From Kaiparowitsia implicata GSE-PSE-MK54-09C (GTDB lineage Bacteria; Cyanobacteriota; Cyanobacteriia; Elainellales; Elainellaceae): DNA of 43,458 nucleotides. Where the stretch lies: assembly GCA_019359435.1 (NCBI GenBank), contig JAHHHI010000011.1:1-43458 (forward strand), given 5' to 3'. Below are positions 34,201 to 43,101 of this stretch, piece by piece; the first letter of the stretch is position 1; each line of letters starts with the position of its first letter. The translations under genes were made by a program, and so were the position numbers. The notes beneath the pieces are model-generated. The model did not search any database and was not told where the DNA came from. It was given only the letters and a program-made list of their open reading frames with translations.

Positions 34201-34261
34201 GAACCATGGCGGGGAAGGGTGCAATGAATTCACGAATGCCCCAAACAGAACGTGTTATGCT

Positions 34262-34366
34262 GAAGGTGACCTGGACCCACGCGGCTTCGACGCCCAAATC
34301 TTGTCAGGACCGGAAGGTAGCAGCAATACGGGATGCTCGGAGCAGGCGTGGTCTCCGGGTCTTTTT
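34262..34366 (+). ncRNA. ffs: Signal recognition particle RNA (4.5S type)
   Basis: The universally conserved domain IV hairpin is present: TTGTCAGGACCGGAAGGTAG followed by CAGCAA, i.e. CAGG-ACC-GGAA-GGT-AGCAG with its asymmetric loop and GGAA tetraloop. The outer stem GACCTGGACCCACGC (34268-34282) pairs with GCGTGGTCTCCGGGTC (34346-34361). Five T at 34362-34366 would end it. Length of about 100 bases fits bacterial small SRP RNA. TATGCT at 34256-34261 could be the -10 box. The RNA guides FtsY/Ffh-dependent membrane targeting. The region is also open as an apparent N-terminal extension of the next gene, which is an artefact. End positions are within a few bases. Confidence 0.93.
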
Positions 34367-35327
34367 GCGTTTAAACGGCGGGCAGGATACTGCAGGCAGT
34401 TCTCTGCGCAAAGGCCCCGCCGAACGCGCTGTCGCGTCTAAAATCGAGTCTAAAAATTGGCGTCAGATTGGGAGCCGAGTCTGGGCGAGTGTGGTAGTGG
34501 CTGGCAGCCTCAGCCTGATTGCCGGATGTGCTGCCCCGCCGCCTCGCACCGCCGAGCTGCCGCCGCCCTCACCTGTGGCAGACCGTCCATCGCCTGCGCC
34601 TATCCCTGTTCCACCCGATGCAGAGCAGCAGTGGCAAGCCGCAATTCGACAGGCCAATGCCGCGGTGCAGATTGCAGAGCTGGCGGAGTCGAATGACGAT
34701 TGGAGCTTGGTGGCGAGCCGATGGCAGCGAGCGATCGCCCATCTCCAAGCGATTGGGCCAGAGGCCGAGCGCCACGCGGAGGCCACGCAAAAAATTAGCG
34801 AATATCAGCAGAACCTGCGCGTGGCACAGCAGCGAGCCAATCTCCCAATTTCGACTGAAGGACTGTTGGCGATCGCCCCCTCGGAGTCTGGCACGGGCAC
34901 TCCTGTCTCGGCAGAGTCAGAGGCAGAAGCGGCGGATGGAGCAGAAAATACAGCAGAGGATTCTACTACAGCCGACAACCTTGAAGAGGGACAGCAGGAA
35001 TTACCCACCCCGACCGAGCTAGATGGGGTTAGCAGCCCTCAGGAGGTGCTAGGGGCGCACTTGCAGAGCGTGGGCGCAACGCTGTATACTGCTGACCCTT
35101 GTCCCGATTGCCGCCGACAAGAAGCGTTGTTGGGAGACGCAGCTCTACGCCGCCTGACCCAGGTCTCCTGTGGCCCCGGTGGCGAAAATCCCCAACCTGA
35201 GCGATGTCAAGCCGCCAACGTGAACCGCTTCCCCACGTGGGATATCAACGGCACCCGGCATGAGGGTGTGCGATCGCTCCAAGAGTTAGCCACCTTGTCT
35301 AACTATTTGGGGGATCAGGCCTTTTAG
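34365..35327 (+). CDS. Lipoprotein with VKOR-type thioredoxin domain
   Basis: The product ends in a thioredoxin-like domain (about residues 230-320): GATLYTADPCPDCRRQEALL with a CPDC active site at Cys246/Cys249, then a second cysteine pair (VSCGPGG and ERCQAANVNRFPTWDI) with the cis-Pro region FPTW, and EGVRSLQELATLSNYLG. This matches the thioredoxin domain fused to cyanobacterial VKOR, here without the VKOR membrane part. The N-terminus has a signal ending VAGSLSLIAGC (Cys55 lipobox), then a Pro-rich and a Glu/Ala-rich linker and a helical region (AIRQANAAVQIAELAE). The start is uncertain: the frame is open through the SRP RNA, and TTG 34365 is the first usable in-frame start after it. It probably acts in disulfide exchange outside the cytosol. 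Confidence 0.82.
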   Translation: MRLNGGQDTAGSSLRKGPAERAVASKIESKNWRQIGSRVWASVVVAGSLSLIAGCAAPPPRTAELPPPSPVADRPSPAPIPVPPDAEQQWQAAIRQANAAVQIAELAESNDDWSLVASRWQRAIAHLQAIGPEAERHAEATQKISEYQQNLRVAQQRANLPISTEGLLAIAPSESGTGTPVSAESEAEAADGAENTAEDSTTADNLEEGQQELPTPTELDGVSSPQEVLGAHLQSVGATLYTADPCPDCRRQEALLGDAALRRLTQVSCGPGGENPQPERCQAANVNRFPTWDINGTRHEGVRSLQELATLSNYLGDQAF

Positions 35328-35489
35328 AAAGGGTTGACACAGAAAATCCCGCATCAAGCCGCCGTTCTTCTGCCGCCGTTTTTCTATAGGGACATTGGCG
35401 TAGCCAAACCGAAGGCGTGACAATGGTTCGCCCCAGGTGGGGACGGTCTTTTCGAGAAATTGCCTCAGCGGAGTTGAGCCCTGTTAGCT
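35328..35489. other. Convergent intergenic with small dispersed repeat
   Basis: This short gap contains GGCGTAGCC (about 35398) and related GGCGTGAC, resembling small dispersed repeats common in cyanobacteria. CATTG and CAATG flank them as an inverted repeat. It separates the convergent lipoprotein and peptidase genes. Confidence 0.4.
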
Positions 35490-37439
35490 CTAGTCTAAAT
35501 TGGCGATCGCCATGGCACCCACGTCATCCGCCAGAGCGAACCCAAACACCCGAGAATAGAAATACAGCTCGCCATCCAGTGCTCGCTTGATGTTTTCGGC
35601 TTGACGGAAGCCATGCTGTTCACCCTTAAACAGCACATAGGCCACCGGCAAGCCCTTGTCCTTCAGCGCATTGACCATCATCTCAGCCTGGTTGGGCGGC
35701 ACAATTTTATCTTCATCGCCCTGAAAAAAGATCACCGGACAGGACAGCTGATCTACTGCAGAAATGGGCGATCGCGCGTCGTATAAATCTGCCCGCTCTG
35801 GATAGGGGCCAATCAATCCATCCAGATAGCGCGACTCAAACTTGTGGGTGTCACGCGCCAGGGCCGCTAGGTCACTGACGCCATAGTGGCTAGCCCCCGC
35901 TTTGAACACATTGCGGAATGCCAACGCCGCCAGAGTGGTAAAGCCGCCCGCACTGCCGCCGTCAATGCAGAGGCGATCGCCATCCACCAGCCCCTGATCG
36001 GCCAGATACGTTGCCCCATTGGCACAGTCGTCCACATCCACAATGCCCCAGTTGCCCTTGAGGCGATCGCGGTAGGCCCGGCCATACCCCGTGCTGCCGC
36101 CATAGTTCACGTCTAGAATGGCGATGCCCCGGCTTGTCCAATATTGAATGCTGGGGCTAAAGGTCGCACTAGTGGCAGCGGTGGGGCCGCCATGAATTTT
36201 GACCAGCAAGGGCGGGCGTTCTCCCTCTGGTGCCATGAAGTCGCGATTTTGGGGCGGGTAGAAAAAGCCGTAGGCGGTGAGCCCGTTTGTAGTGGGAAAC
36301 TCCACCGATTTAGGAATCGAAATATACCCGTCTTCCACCTGCAATTCGCTGGAGCGCCGCAGCTCCGTCAGCACTCCGCTAATCAGATCGAGGCGGGCGA
36401 TCGCCCCCGGTTTTGTTGGGGTGCCGCCGCCAAACACAATAAACCCTGCCCCCACGCGCAGCCCGCCAATGCTGGTGTAGGGTACTGAAATCAGGCTGAG
36501 ATCAAGCGATCGCGTATCGAGCTTCGCCAATTGCGAGACGCCGTTTTCGCTATAGGTGCAGATCAGTGTATCCGCATTCATAAAGCCGTAGGTCGCCATC
36601 CCAAACACCCACAGCGGCAGCCCAAATTCCGCGTCCTTTAGGCACAGGGCTTCTACAGCTTCTTCCCGCCAGCGGTATAGGTTCCACCAGCCGGTGCGAT
36701 CGCTGACAAAATAGAGCGTGCCATCGGGCGACCACTCGGGTTGAAAGATTGATTCTGCCTCGCTGCCTGCCACCCATACCGGGGTGCCCAGGGTGCCATC
36801 CGGGGCCACATCTGCCACCCACAGCTCCGTACTGTCCCATGGCATGTTGGGATGGTTCCAGCTAATCCAGCACAGGCGTGAGCCATCGGGGCTCAGACGG
36901 GGATAGGCATAGAAATCAGCCCCAGAGACCAGCACCTCACCTGCACTCGAATCGGGGTCAGTGGGGGAATGGGCGATCGCCACAATGGTATTCACCGCCT
37001 CTCGATCGGTGGGTCGGTGGTCTTCCCGTACGCAGATCAACTGCTGGCGGGCAATATCGACGACCGCATCGGCATAGCGCACATCCACTCCCGCCGGGGT
37101 CAACGGCTCGGGTGCGAGTCCCATCGGCTGGCGATACAGCCGCTGATCTTGATAATTGGAAAAATAGGCCACGCCGTTCGCCACAGTATAGGCACCACCG
37201 CCATACTCATGCACCCGCGTCCGCACATTAAATGGGGCTGGGGTCATGTCGGCTCGATCGCCCATTTGCGGCTGACGCACCACCACATAGCGCCCGCCCT
37301 CGGTGGGTCGCCCTTCGCTCCAATAGATATCGTTGCCGTCAATGCAGGCATCTCCCAATCGCACTGACCCTTGCACAATAAGGTCAGAGGTAATTGGGGA
37401 TTTCCAGGAGCCAAAGGGAGCAGTGCGGGGCTGTGTCAT
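35490..37439 (-). CDS. S9-family prolyl oligopeptidase / acylaminoacyl peptidase
   Basis: The 649-residue protein is an S9C-like serine peptidase. An N-terminal beta-propeller of WD-like blades (for example [40 protein letters not shown]) precedes an alpha/beta-hydrolase domain. The nucleophile is Ser496 in [12 protein letters not shown], with Asp577 in GDEDKIVPP and His609 in KGEQHGF. The oxyanion region is [16 protein letters not shown]. No signal peptide is seen, so it is cytosolic. It removes N-terminal (acyl)amino acids or dipeptides from short peptides. It begins at ATG 37439 and is transcribed divergently from the ABC1-kinase gene, with about 480 bases between. Confidence 0.93.
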   Translation of the reverse strand: MTQPRTAPFGSWKSPITSDLIVQGSVRLGDACIDGNDIYWSEGRPTEGGRYVVVRQPQMGDRADMTPAPFNVRTRVHEYGGGAYTVANGVAYFSNYQDQRLYRQPMGLAPEPLTPAGVDVRYADAVVDIARQQLICVREDHRPTDREAVNTIVAIAHSPTDPDSSAGEVLVSGADFYAYPRLSPDGSRLCWISWNHPNMPWDSTELWVADVAPDGTLGTPVWVAGSEAESIFQPEWSPDGTLYFVSDRTGWWNLYRWREEAVEALCLKDAEFGLPLWVFGMATYGFMNADTLICTYSENGVSQLAKLDTRSLDLSLISVPYTSIGGLRVGAGFIVFGGGTPTKPGAIARLDLISGVLTELRRSSELQVEDGYISIPKSVEFPTTNGLTAYGFFYPPQNRDFMAPEGERPPLLVKIHGGPTAATSATFSPSIQYWTSRGIAILDVNYGGSTGYGRAYRDRLKGNWGIVDVDDCANGATYLADQGLVDGDRLCIDGGSAGGFTTLAALAFRNVFKAGASHYGVSDLAALARDTHKFESRYLDGLIGPYPERADLYDARSPISAVDQLSCPVIFFQGDEDKIVPPNQAEMMVNALKDKGLPVAYVLFKGEQHGFRQAENIKRALDGELYFYSRVFGFALADDVGAMAIANLD

Positions 37440-37699
37440 GGGATACGTTCGCTAGGGATGTGGGTTTCGGCTGCAAGCCAGAAAAACGGATTAGAGAAGG
37501 TTCAGGGAGAACGAACTCTTACGCACATCCTAAACCCCAAGCGGCCTCTGGATGACTGACCAATAGATAGAGTCGATAGAACCCTTCGGTATTTTCGACT
37601 CACTCAGCCGGAAACCTCACCCGCTAAATCGGCCCATGGAGGAGTTTGCCCCATTGCCGAACATGCCATGCTAAAAGGAGCGTGCAGTTGGTCGACTGC

Positions 37700-37717
37700 G
37701 TTACAATGCTTTACATA
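37700..37717 (+). promoter_or_regulatory. HLR1 motif, candidate RpaB site
   Basis: GTTACAATGCTTTACATA matches the published HLR1 consensus, two (G/T)TTACA(T/A)(T/A) units separated by two bases, at every position. RpaB binds such sites to activate or repress genes with light. It lies about 200 bases before the ABC1-kinase start and oriented with it; TAATAAAT at 37728-37735 could serve as a -10 region. Confidence 0.75.
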
Positions 37718-37732
37718 AGCGTATTGTTAATA

Positions 37733-37754
37733 AATCTGACATCAATCTGACATC
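37733..37754 (+). repeat. Tandem 11-bp direct repeat
   Basis: AATCTGACATC occurs twice in tandem (37733-37743, 37744-37754), one helical turn apart. It is just downstream of the HLR1 motif and may be a second factor site. No family is recognised. Confidence 0.7.
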
Positions 37755-37919
37755 AGGTTTGATAGCCATGTTACCTGCTGCTCGACTCGATCCCGCTTCA
37801 GATTACAGACACAACCCTCAGCCTGCATGATCGACTCGGTCTGCTGCGAGTCTAAGCTGACAGGTCGAGGTTAAATTATGACTGCGCCATTCGCTGCTGC
37901 TCTTTACCGCTAAAACTTT

Positions 37920-39971
37920 ATGCAAACCGTTGAGCCCTCTAGCCAGAATCAAGCGCTTCGTCCTGCCGAGATTTTGCCGTCGGTAGCGCCTGCCGATGGG
38001 CATCTGCGCTCGGCTCACGACCTGGCAGAAGTGCCTGTTCAGGACTATGACCCAAAGGCGATCGCCCAATATTATCGCTATCGCATGCCCCAAGTGTTGG
38101 GGCGCATCTTTGGGCTGCTGTCACCCTTTGTGTTCTTTGCGTTTGCCCTGTGGTGGGATAAGCGCACCAACACGTTGAAGGCTAATGAGGAGCGCCGCGC
38201 GATTAAGCTACGCGAAATTCTGACGGATCTCGGCCCTGCCTATATCAAAATTGGTCAGGCGCTTTCGACTCGCCCTGACTTAGTGCCCCCTGTTTATTTA
38301 GAAGAGTTGACGAAGCTGCAAGATCAGTTGCCGCCCTTCCCCAATGAAATAGCCTATCGGTTTATTGAAGAAGAATTGGGCGATCGCCCCGACAAGATTT
38401 ATGCCGAATTGTCAGCCATGCCCATCGCCGCTGCCTCGCTAGGTCAGGTCTATCGCGGCAAGCTTAAAACTGGGGAAGACGTAGCCGTTAAAGTGCAGCG
38501 TCCGGGCCTAGCGCAGCGCATTACGCTAGATCTCTACATTTTGCGACAGGCTGCAGCCCTAACCACTCGGTATGTCCGGCGCATCCGCAGCGATCTTGTG
38601 GGCATCATGGACGAATTTGGTTCGCGCATCTTCGAAGAGATGGATTATAACCACGAAGGGCGAAATGCTGAGCGCTTTGCTGAACTCTATGGCAAACTCC
38701 CCGATATTTATGTGCCTAGCATTTACTGGGAATACACCAATCGTCGTGTATTGACCATGGAATGGATTGAAGGCACAAAGCTGACTGATCCAGAAGAAAT
38801 CTATGAGAAAGGCATCGACGCCGCTTACCTCATCGATGTTGGCGTCCAGTGTTCCCTTCGACAACTGCTGGAGTACGGCTTCTTTCATGCCGACCCACAC
38901 CCCGGCAACCTGCTCGCAACCCCCGACGGCAAGCTGGCGTATCTCGACTTTGGCATGATGAGCGAAGTCAAACCACCCCAGCGCTATGGGCTGATTGAAG
39001 CCGTGGTGCACATGGTCAATCGTGACTTTGAAGGACTGGCCAACGACTATGTCAATCTCGAATTTTTGAGCGAAGACACCGATTTAACACCCATCATTCC
39101 GGCTCTGTCAAACGTGTTCAGCAATGCTCTCAGTGCCAGCGTAGCGGAGATGAACTTTAAAAGCATCACCGACCAACTTTCGGAATTGATGTACGAATAC
39201 CCGTTTCAGGTGCCTGCCTATTACGCGCTCATCATTCGCTCATTGGTAACGCTGGAAGGCATTGCCATCAATGTTGATCCAGAGTTCAAAGTGTTGAGTA
39301 AGGCCTATCCTTACATTGCCAAACGGTTGCTGACTGACCCATCTCCCCAATTGCGAGCCTCGCTCAAGGATTTGCTGTTCAAAGACGGCAGCTTCCGGTG
39401 GAATCGGCTAGAAAACTTAATGCGCAATGCCAAAGACAGCAGCGAATATGACCTAAATGGGGCAGTCGATCAAGCGCTCAATTTCTTAATGTCTGAACGC
39501 GGAGAATTCATTCGCGAATATCTAGTCGAAGAAATTGTAAAAAGTGTAGATAGCCTAGGGCAAACGACGCTGAACCGGATGACGGGATTAATTCAAGAAC
39601 GCCTTGGCTTCCGCCCTGCCGATCAGCCCATTACGCCCCTCGTTACACCCGAAGAACAAAAAAACGCTGAGCACCTAACGCGAATCTTGACTCTACTGCA
39701 AGATACACCGGGCTTTGACCCGATGCAGTTACTCCCCATTTTACCCAATGTGCTGATGCGCCCTGAGACTCAGCGCATGGGTCAGCAAATTGCCGGGGGG
39801 CTACTCCAGCGGGCTGCGGCTCGATTTATCCGTGAGTTTTTGCTGCCAGAGGTGCCCGCAAACGATCTCAGCAAAGCGGGTCATACCGACAGTCAAGCAA
39901 GTAGCCGTAATGGTCATCGGACATCTGTATCTCAACCGCCTGCATTAGCCCTGCCAGCAGCGCACCGTTAG
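37920..39971 (+). CDS. ABC1/AarF (UbiB/COQ8-like) atypical kinase
   Basis: The 683-residue protein belongs to the ABC1K family, linked to quinone/prenyl-lipid metabolism and, in plastids, to plastoglobules and light acclimation. The family marker KxGQ is YIKIGQALSTRPDLVP (Lys110-Gln113). Also present are AAASLGQVYRGKLKTGEDVA with the Ala-rich loop, VKVQRPG with the Lys, EEMDYNHEGRNAERF, FFHADPHPGNLLATPDGKLA and YLDFGMMSE (DFG). A hydrophobic segment at about residues 60-80 (IFGLLSPFVFFAFALWW) could anchor it to the membrane. The C-terminal 200 residues are the usual helical tail. It starts at ATG 37920 without a Shine-Dalgarno. Confidence 0.93.
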   Translation: MQTVEPSSQNQALRPAEILPSVAPADGHLRSAHDLAEVPVQDYDPKAIAQYYRYRMPQVLGRIFGLLSPFVFFAFALWWDKRTNTLKANEERRAIKLREILTDLGPAYIKIGQALSTRPDLVPPVYLEELTKLQDQLPPFPNEIAYRFIEEELGDRPDKIYAELSAMPIAAASLGQVYRGKLKTGEDVAVKVQRPGLAQRITLDLYILRQAAALTTRYVRRIRSDLVGIMDEFGSRIFEEMDYNHEGRNAERFAELYGKLPDIYVPSIYWEYTNRRVLTMEWIEGTKLTDPEEIYEKGIDAAYLIDVGVQCSLRQLLEYGFFHADPHPGNLLATPDGKLAYLDFGMMSEVKPPQRYGLIEAVVHMVNRDFEGLANDYVNLEFLSEDTDLTPIIPALSNVFSNALSASVAEMNFKSITDQLSELMYEYPFQVPAYYALIIRSLVTLEGIAINVDPEFKVLSKAYPYIAKRLLTDPSPQLRASLKDLLFKDGSFRWNRLENLMRNAKDSSEYDLNGAVDQALNFLMSERGEFIREYLVEEIVKSVDSLGQTTLNRMTGLIQERLGFRPADQPITPLVTPEEQKNAEHLTRILTLLQDTPGFDPMQLLPILPNVLMRPETQRMGQQIAGGLLQRAAARFIREFLLPEVPANDLSKAGHTDSQASSRNGHRTSVSQPPALALPAAHR

Positions 39972-40049
39972 GATTGAAAGTAAGTTTTGCCCCTATTAAC
40001 AGGAATTGCTCTAGCGATTCAGATCGGCATTTGCCTGTCTAATCAGTTA

Positions 40050-40174
40050 GAGCGTGTCATCAATTCTAACCAAACGCCTTATGCTATGAGCGTTACCACG
40101 TCCGACCTAAAAACCAGGCTAGGGGCTGTGACCGTTGGTTTCTGGGATATCAGAGGCTAATTGATGACAGCCCC
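40050..40174. mobile_element. 125-bp MITE-like element with TA flanks
   Basis: The left end GAGCGTGTCATCAATT and the reverse complement of the right end GGGGCTGTCATCAATT match at 13 of 16, with TGTCATCAATT identical. TA dinucleotides flank both sides (40048-40049, 40175-40176), as for IS630/Tc1-type elements. An internal CTAGGGGCTGT (40119-40129) is also perfectly complementary to the right end (40167-40177). It has no coding capacity. Its last base supplies the G of the TAG stop of the minus-strand gene next to it. Confidence 0.75.
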
Positions 40175-43101
40175 TAGAGCAACTCCACAATACCTGTTTC
40201 ACCATTCAGCCGGATACGCTGACCATTTCGCAATTGCCGGGTAGCCTCGGTGATGTTCATCACGGCTGGAATGCCATACTCTCGTGCCACGATGGCTCCG
40301 TGAGACAAGCGTCCCCCAACTTCAGATAAAATACCGCTGGCCCGAGAGAGCAACGGTGCCCAGCCTGCATCGGTATAGGGAACAACAATGATGGTGTTGG
40401 GCCGAATAGCGCTAGCGTCTGCCAACTGTCGCACAATCAAGACCTCGCCTTCGACGATGCCGACGCTGGCTCCAATGCCGCGGAGTTGTCGTGCTGTAAG
40501 GGCAGGGGGCGGCGCTAAAGGAGGCGGTGGGGCGTTGCCGTAAACCAGTGATGGAATGTTTGCTTGTTGGCGATCGCTCTCCCATTCTTGGCGCCGTGCT
40601 GCAATCCGCTGGGGCAGAGAAGTCTTGAGATCACGATTTGAGCCGTCATCAGCCCCAGTAATCAGCTCTCGAATTTCATTAAGTTCTAGAAAAAATAAAT
40701 CGTCGCGGTGTTCAATCCAGCCACAGTCGCACCACTGCTGGGCCAGCGCCAGCAGACTCCAGCGGAGTTCTGCCAGCAGCCGGTTATACACCTCGGCCAC
40801 TCGTCCCTTGAGGGCAAGGCGACGCTGCACGATGCCCTTGGTCTGAGACACCTCAGAGGCTAACGCGAGGGGCTGTTCCATAAACTGAGCCACTAGCTGA
40901 ATCACATAGTCGGGTGTTTCGCGCCAGCGGGGAATTGAGATATCTGTAGTGACCTGTCCTAGATAGCCATAGTCATCCATAAACTGACCCAATTGAGCTA
41001 GCACCGGTTGACCTTCAGGCATTTGCGCCAACTGCTCGTGCCAGTTCGCCCAGTTACCTGGGGAGGAACTGTCGCTGGCTTGGGGCAGGGTTGCATCTCC
41101 CAGCACTTGTCGTGCCTGCTGGGCCAGATGTTGCAGCGTTCGCACCGCAGCCACCTCGGGCATTTGGGTCGTGTTTAGAGTTGCTTCGTCTACCCGGAGG
41201 AGCGATCGCCGGAGGGCAAAACTGAGCGGTGCCAGAATGTTGTAGTAGGTTGCTAGCTCTAGCAAGTTAAGAATATGATCTACGCGATGTAGCAATGCTT
41301 CGGGAGATAAGCCTTCGGGCGATCGTGTTCGTAAAGCCGTCAACTCTGGCTGAAACTGCTGTCGATCATCTTGCTCAAAATCTTTTGCTACGTGCCATTC
41401 GCGACGCAGGAGCCGCAGCAATCCCGGTACATTCTGCAGGGTTGACATTAGGGGCGGCTTGCCAAATGAGGCGCCCAGGGTCAAAAACTCCAAACTCTCG
41501 GCAGGCAACCCCATGCGGCGAAACAGATCGCCCAGCAGCGTCGCGTTAAAGTAGGCGGCAGAGTGGTGCAGCGTGGCTGTTTCAGTAAAATCTAACCCTG
41601 TGGCGCGATCGCCCAACACTACCGTAAATAAGGTGCCCCATACTCCACATGTAAGAGGCCGATTAATAGACCACGTGAGCGGTGGAATAAACCCAGGAAT
41701 CACCTCTGCCGCAATTTTGCGTGTCCAGATGGGGCGCAGTGTCGTGATGGGGCGGGTTTGCACAACCCAAATTTGTTGGCCGTCATGCACCCATTCCACA
41801 TCTTGAGGAACACCATGATAGCGTCGCTCGAGATCCCTTGCCAGCACTGCCGCTTGGCGAATCACTGCCCGCGGCACATCTCCTTCTCCTTCAACGAAGC
41901 TTTGTTCGGTGTCGAGACCCAGATCTTTCTCAGCTTGTGTATCCCCACTATCTGAGAGATACACGCGATACTGTTCCGGCGTCACACGCCCAGATACGAC
42001 GCGGCTAGCGCCTCCGGGCAATGCCTCTAGCACCACAGCGTTGCCCTGTCGCTGGATCGGGTCGCGACTGAAAGCAACACCAGAAAAAACTCCAGTAATT
42101 TGCTGCTGCACAATCACCGCCATCCCGTCTTCAGGAATCTGGCGCGCCTGTCTGTAGCGAACGGCACCTGGCGAATTGTACGATCCCTGACAGCGCAGCA
42201 CCGCCTGCTCTAGGGCAGGGCGGCTTGTGATATCTAGAAAAGAGTCATACTGTCCCGCTGCTGAGGCGGTTTCTGTATCTTCGCCAATGGCAGACGATCG
42301 CACCACGACAGGATGTGCGGCACACGGATGAATAGCCTCAAACAGCGGCGTAGGGTCATCGCCAGGTGGCAGTACCCAACCTGTAGGTACTGCAAAGCCC
42401 CAACGCTTGATCTGTGAGAGCGTAGCGGCTTTCTGCCCGACCTGGTTAGGCTCAAGAGGTTGGTCGAGCGAACGTAAGGAGCGATCGCCCCGAAAAAAAC
42501 GAAACACGCGGCTTGAATCCTCTTGAACGGCATCTTTGGGTAAGTCTAAATCATCAGGGATGCGGGTATAGACCAGTGCCAGCAAACCGGCTAACAACAT
42601 AACCGCCACAATGCGATCGCCCTGATGGGGATAGCGCAAGATTGTTAGTAGCGGCAGGAGTGCTAATACGCTGTACTTTCCTATCGTGCGATCGCGCAGC
42701 AGCGTAAAACTAATGCCGCCTATTAACGCAGTCAGCCCCGCCACCCGCCAGTCATGGATTAAATAGCCCCACACTACGTTCGTCGTGCCAGCGCCGCGTC
42801 CCCCAAAATAGCGTCCTGTGACCAGCGCCATCAGAGCCACTAATTCCATAACGGGTGCCGTAGGAAACAGCCACCGCGCCAACAACACCGACGCAATTCC
42901 TTTAAAGGCTTCGGCGCAAACTGCCAAAATGCCAGCTGCTTGCCCCCCATGATAAAACGCTGCCGAAACACTCACATTGCCCGTGCCCAATCGTCTTAAG
43001 TGGCGACCCGTAACGAGCCAGGTGCTCCACTCGACGAAGGGCAGTGCTCCCAGCCCAGCGCTTACCACCAGAAGTCCTATCAGCGCCCACACCTGCGGCA
43101 T
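40174..43101 (-). CDS. PlsY-like membrane domain fused to PEP-synthase/rifampin-phosphotransferase-like enzyme
   Basis: From ATG 43101 the protein is 975 residues. About 1-190 are five to six membrane helices resembling glycerol-3-phosphate acyltransferase PlsY: RRLGTGNVSVSAAF (motif 1-like), AEAFKGIASVLLARW (motif 2-like) and GRYFGGRGAGTTN (a diverged motif 3). About 205-450 are a PPDK_N ATP-grasp domain: NQVGQKAATLSQIKRWGFAV, VVVRSSAIGEDTETASAAGQ, GVAFSRDPI, DVEWVHDGQQIWVVQTRPIT. A middle region follows (EVIPGFIPPLTWSINRPLT, as in rifampin phosphotransferases). The C-terminal swivelling domain has the phospho-His in GGRLSHGAIVAREYGIPAV (His934). The substrate is unknown. GGAAAGAG precedes the start; TTG 43113 is less likely. 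The stop codon lies at the edge of a MITE. Confidence 0.85.
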   Translation of the reverse strand: MPQVWALIGLLVVSAGLGALPFVEWSTWLVTGRHLRRLGTGNVSVSAAFYHGGQAAGILAVCAEAFKGIASVLLARWLFPTAPVMELVALMALVTGRYFGGRGAGTTNVVWGYLIHDWRVAGLTALIGGISFTLLRDRTIGKYSVLALLPLLTILRYPHQGDRIVAVMLLAGLLALVYTRIPDDLDLPKDAVQEDSSRVFRFFRGDRSLRSLDQPLEPNQVGQKAATLSQIKRWGFAVPTGWVLPPGDDPTPLFEAIHPCAAHPVVVRSSAIGEDTETASAAGQYDSFLDITSRPALEQAVLRCQGSYNSPGAVRYRQARQIPEDGMAVIVQQQITGVFSGVAFSRDPIQRQGNAVVLEALPGGASRVVSGRVTPEQYRVYLSDSGDTQAEKDLGLDTEQSFVEGEGDVPRAVIRQAAVLARDLERRYHGVPQDVEWVHDGQQIWVVQTRPITTLRPIWTRKIAAEVIPGFIPPLTWSINRPLTCGVWGTLFTVVLGDRATGLDFTETATLHHSAAYFNATLLGDLFRRMGLPAESLEFLTLGASFGKPPLMSTLQNVPGLLRLLRREWHVAKDFEQDDRQQFQPELTALRTRSPEGLSPEALLHRVDHILNLLELATYYNILAPLSFALRRSLLRVDEATLNTTQMPEVAAVRTLQHLAQQARQVLGDATLPQASDSSSPGNWANWHEQLAQMPEGQPVLAQLGQFMDDYGYLGQVTTDISIPRWRETPDYVIQLVAQFMEQPLALASEVSQTKGIVQRRLALKGRVAEVYNRLLAELRWSLLALAQQWCDCGWIEHRDDLFFLELNEIRELITGADDGSNRDLKTSLPQRIAARRQEWESDRQQANIPSLVYGNAPPPPLAPPPALTARQLRGIGASVGIVEGEVLIVRQLADASAIRPNTIIVVPYTDAGWAPLLSRASGILSEVGGRLSHGAIVAREYGIPAVMNITEATRQLRNGQRIRLNGETGIVELL

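Larger units (their letters stand above)
37440..37919. other. Divergent promoter region
   Basis: This 480-base gap between the peptidase and ABC1-kinase genes contains the HLR1 motif (37700-37717) and an 11-bp direct repeat (37733-37754). No gene is seen. Confidence 0.6.

Noticed and set aside
34206-34364. N-terminal extension of the thioredoxin lipoprotein
   Set aside because: This DNA is the SRP RNA and its upstream region; the extension would place about 90 residues before the lipobox.
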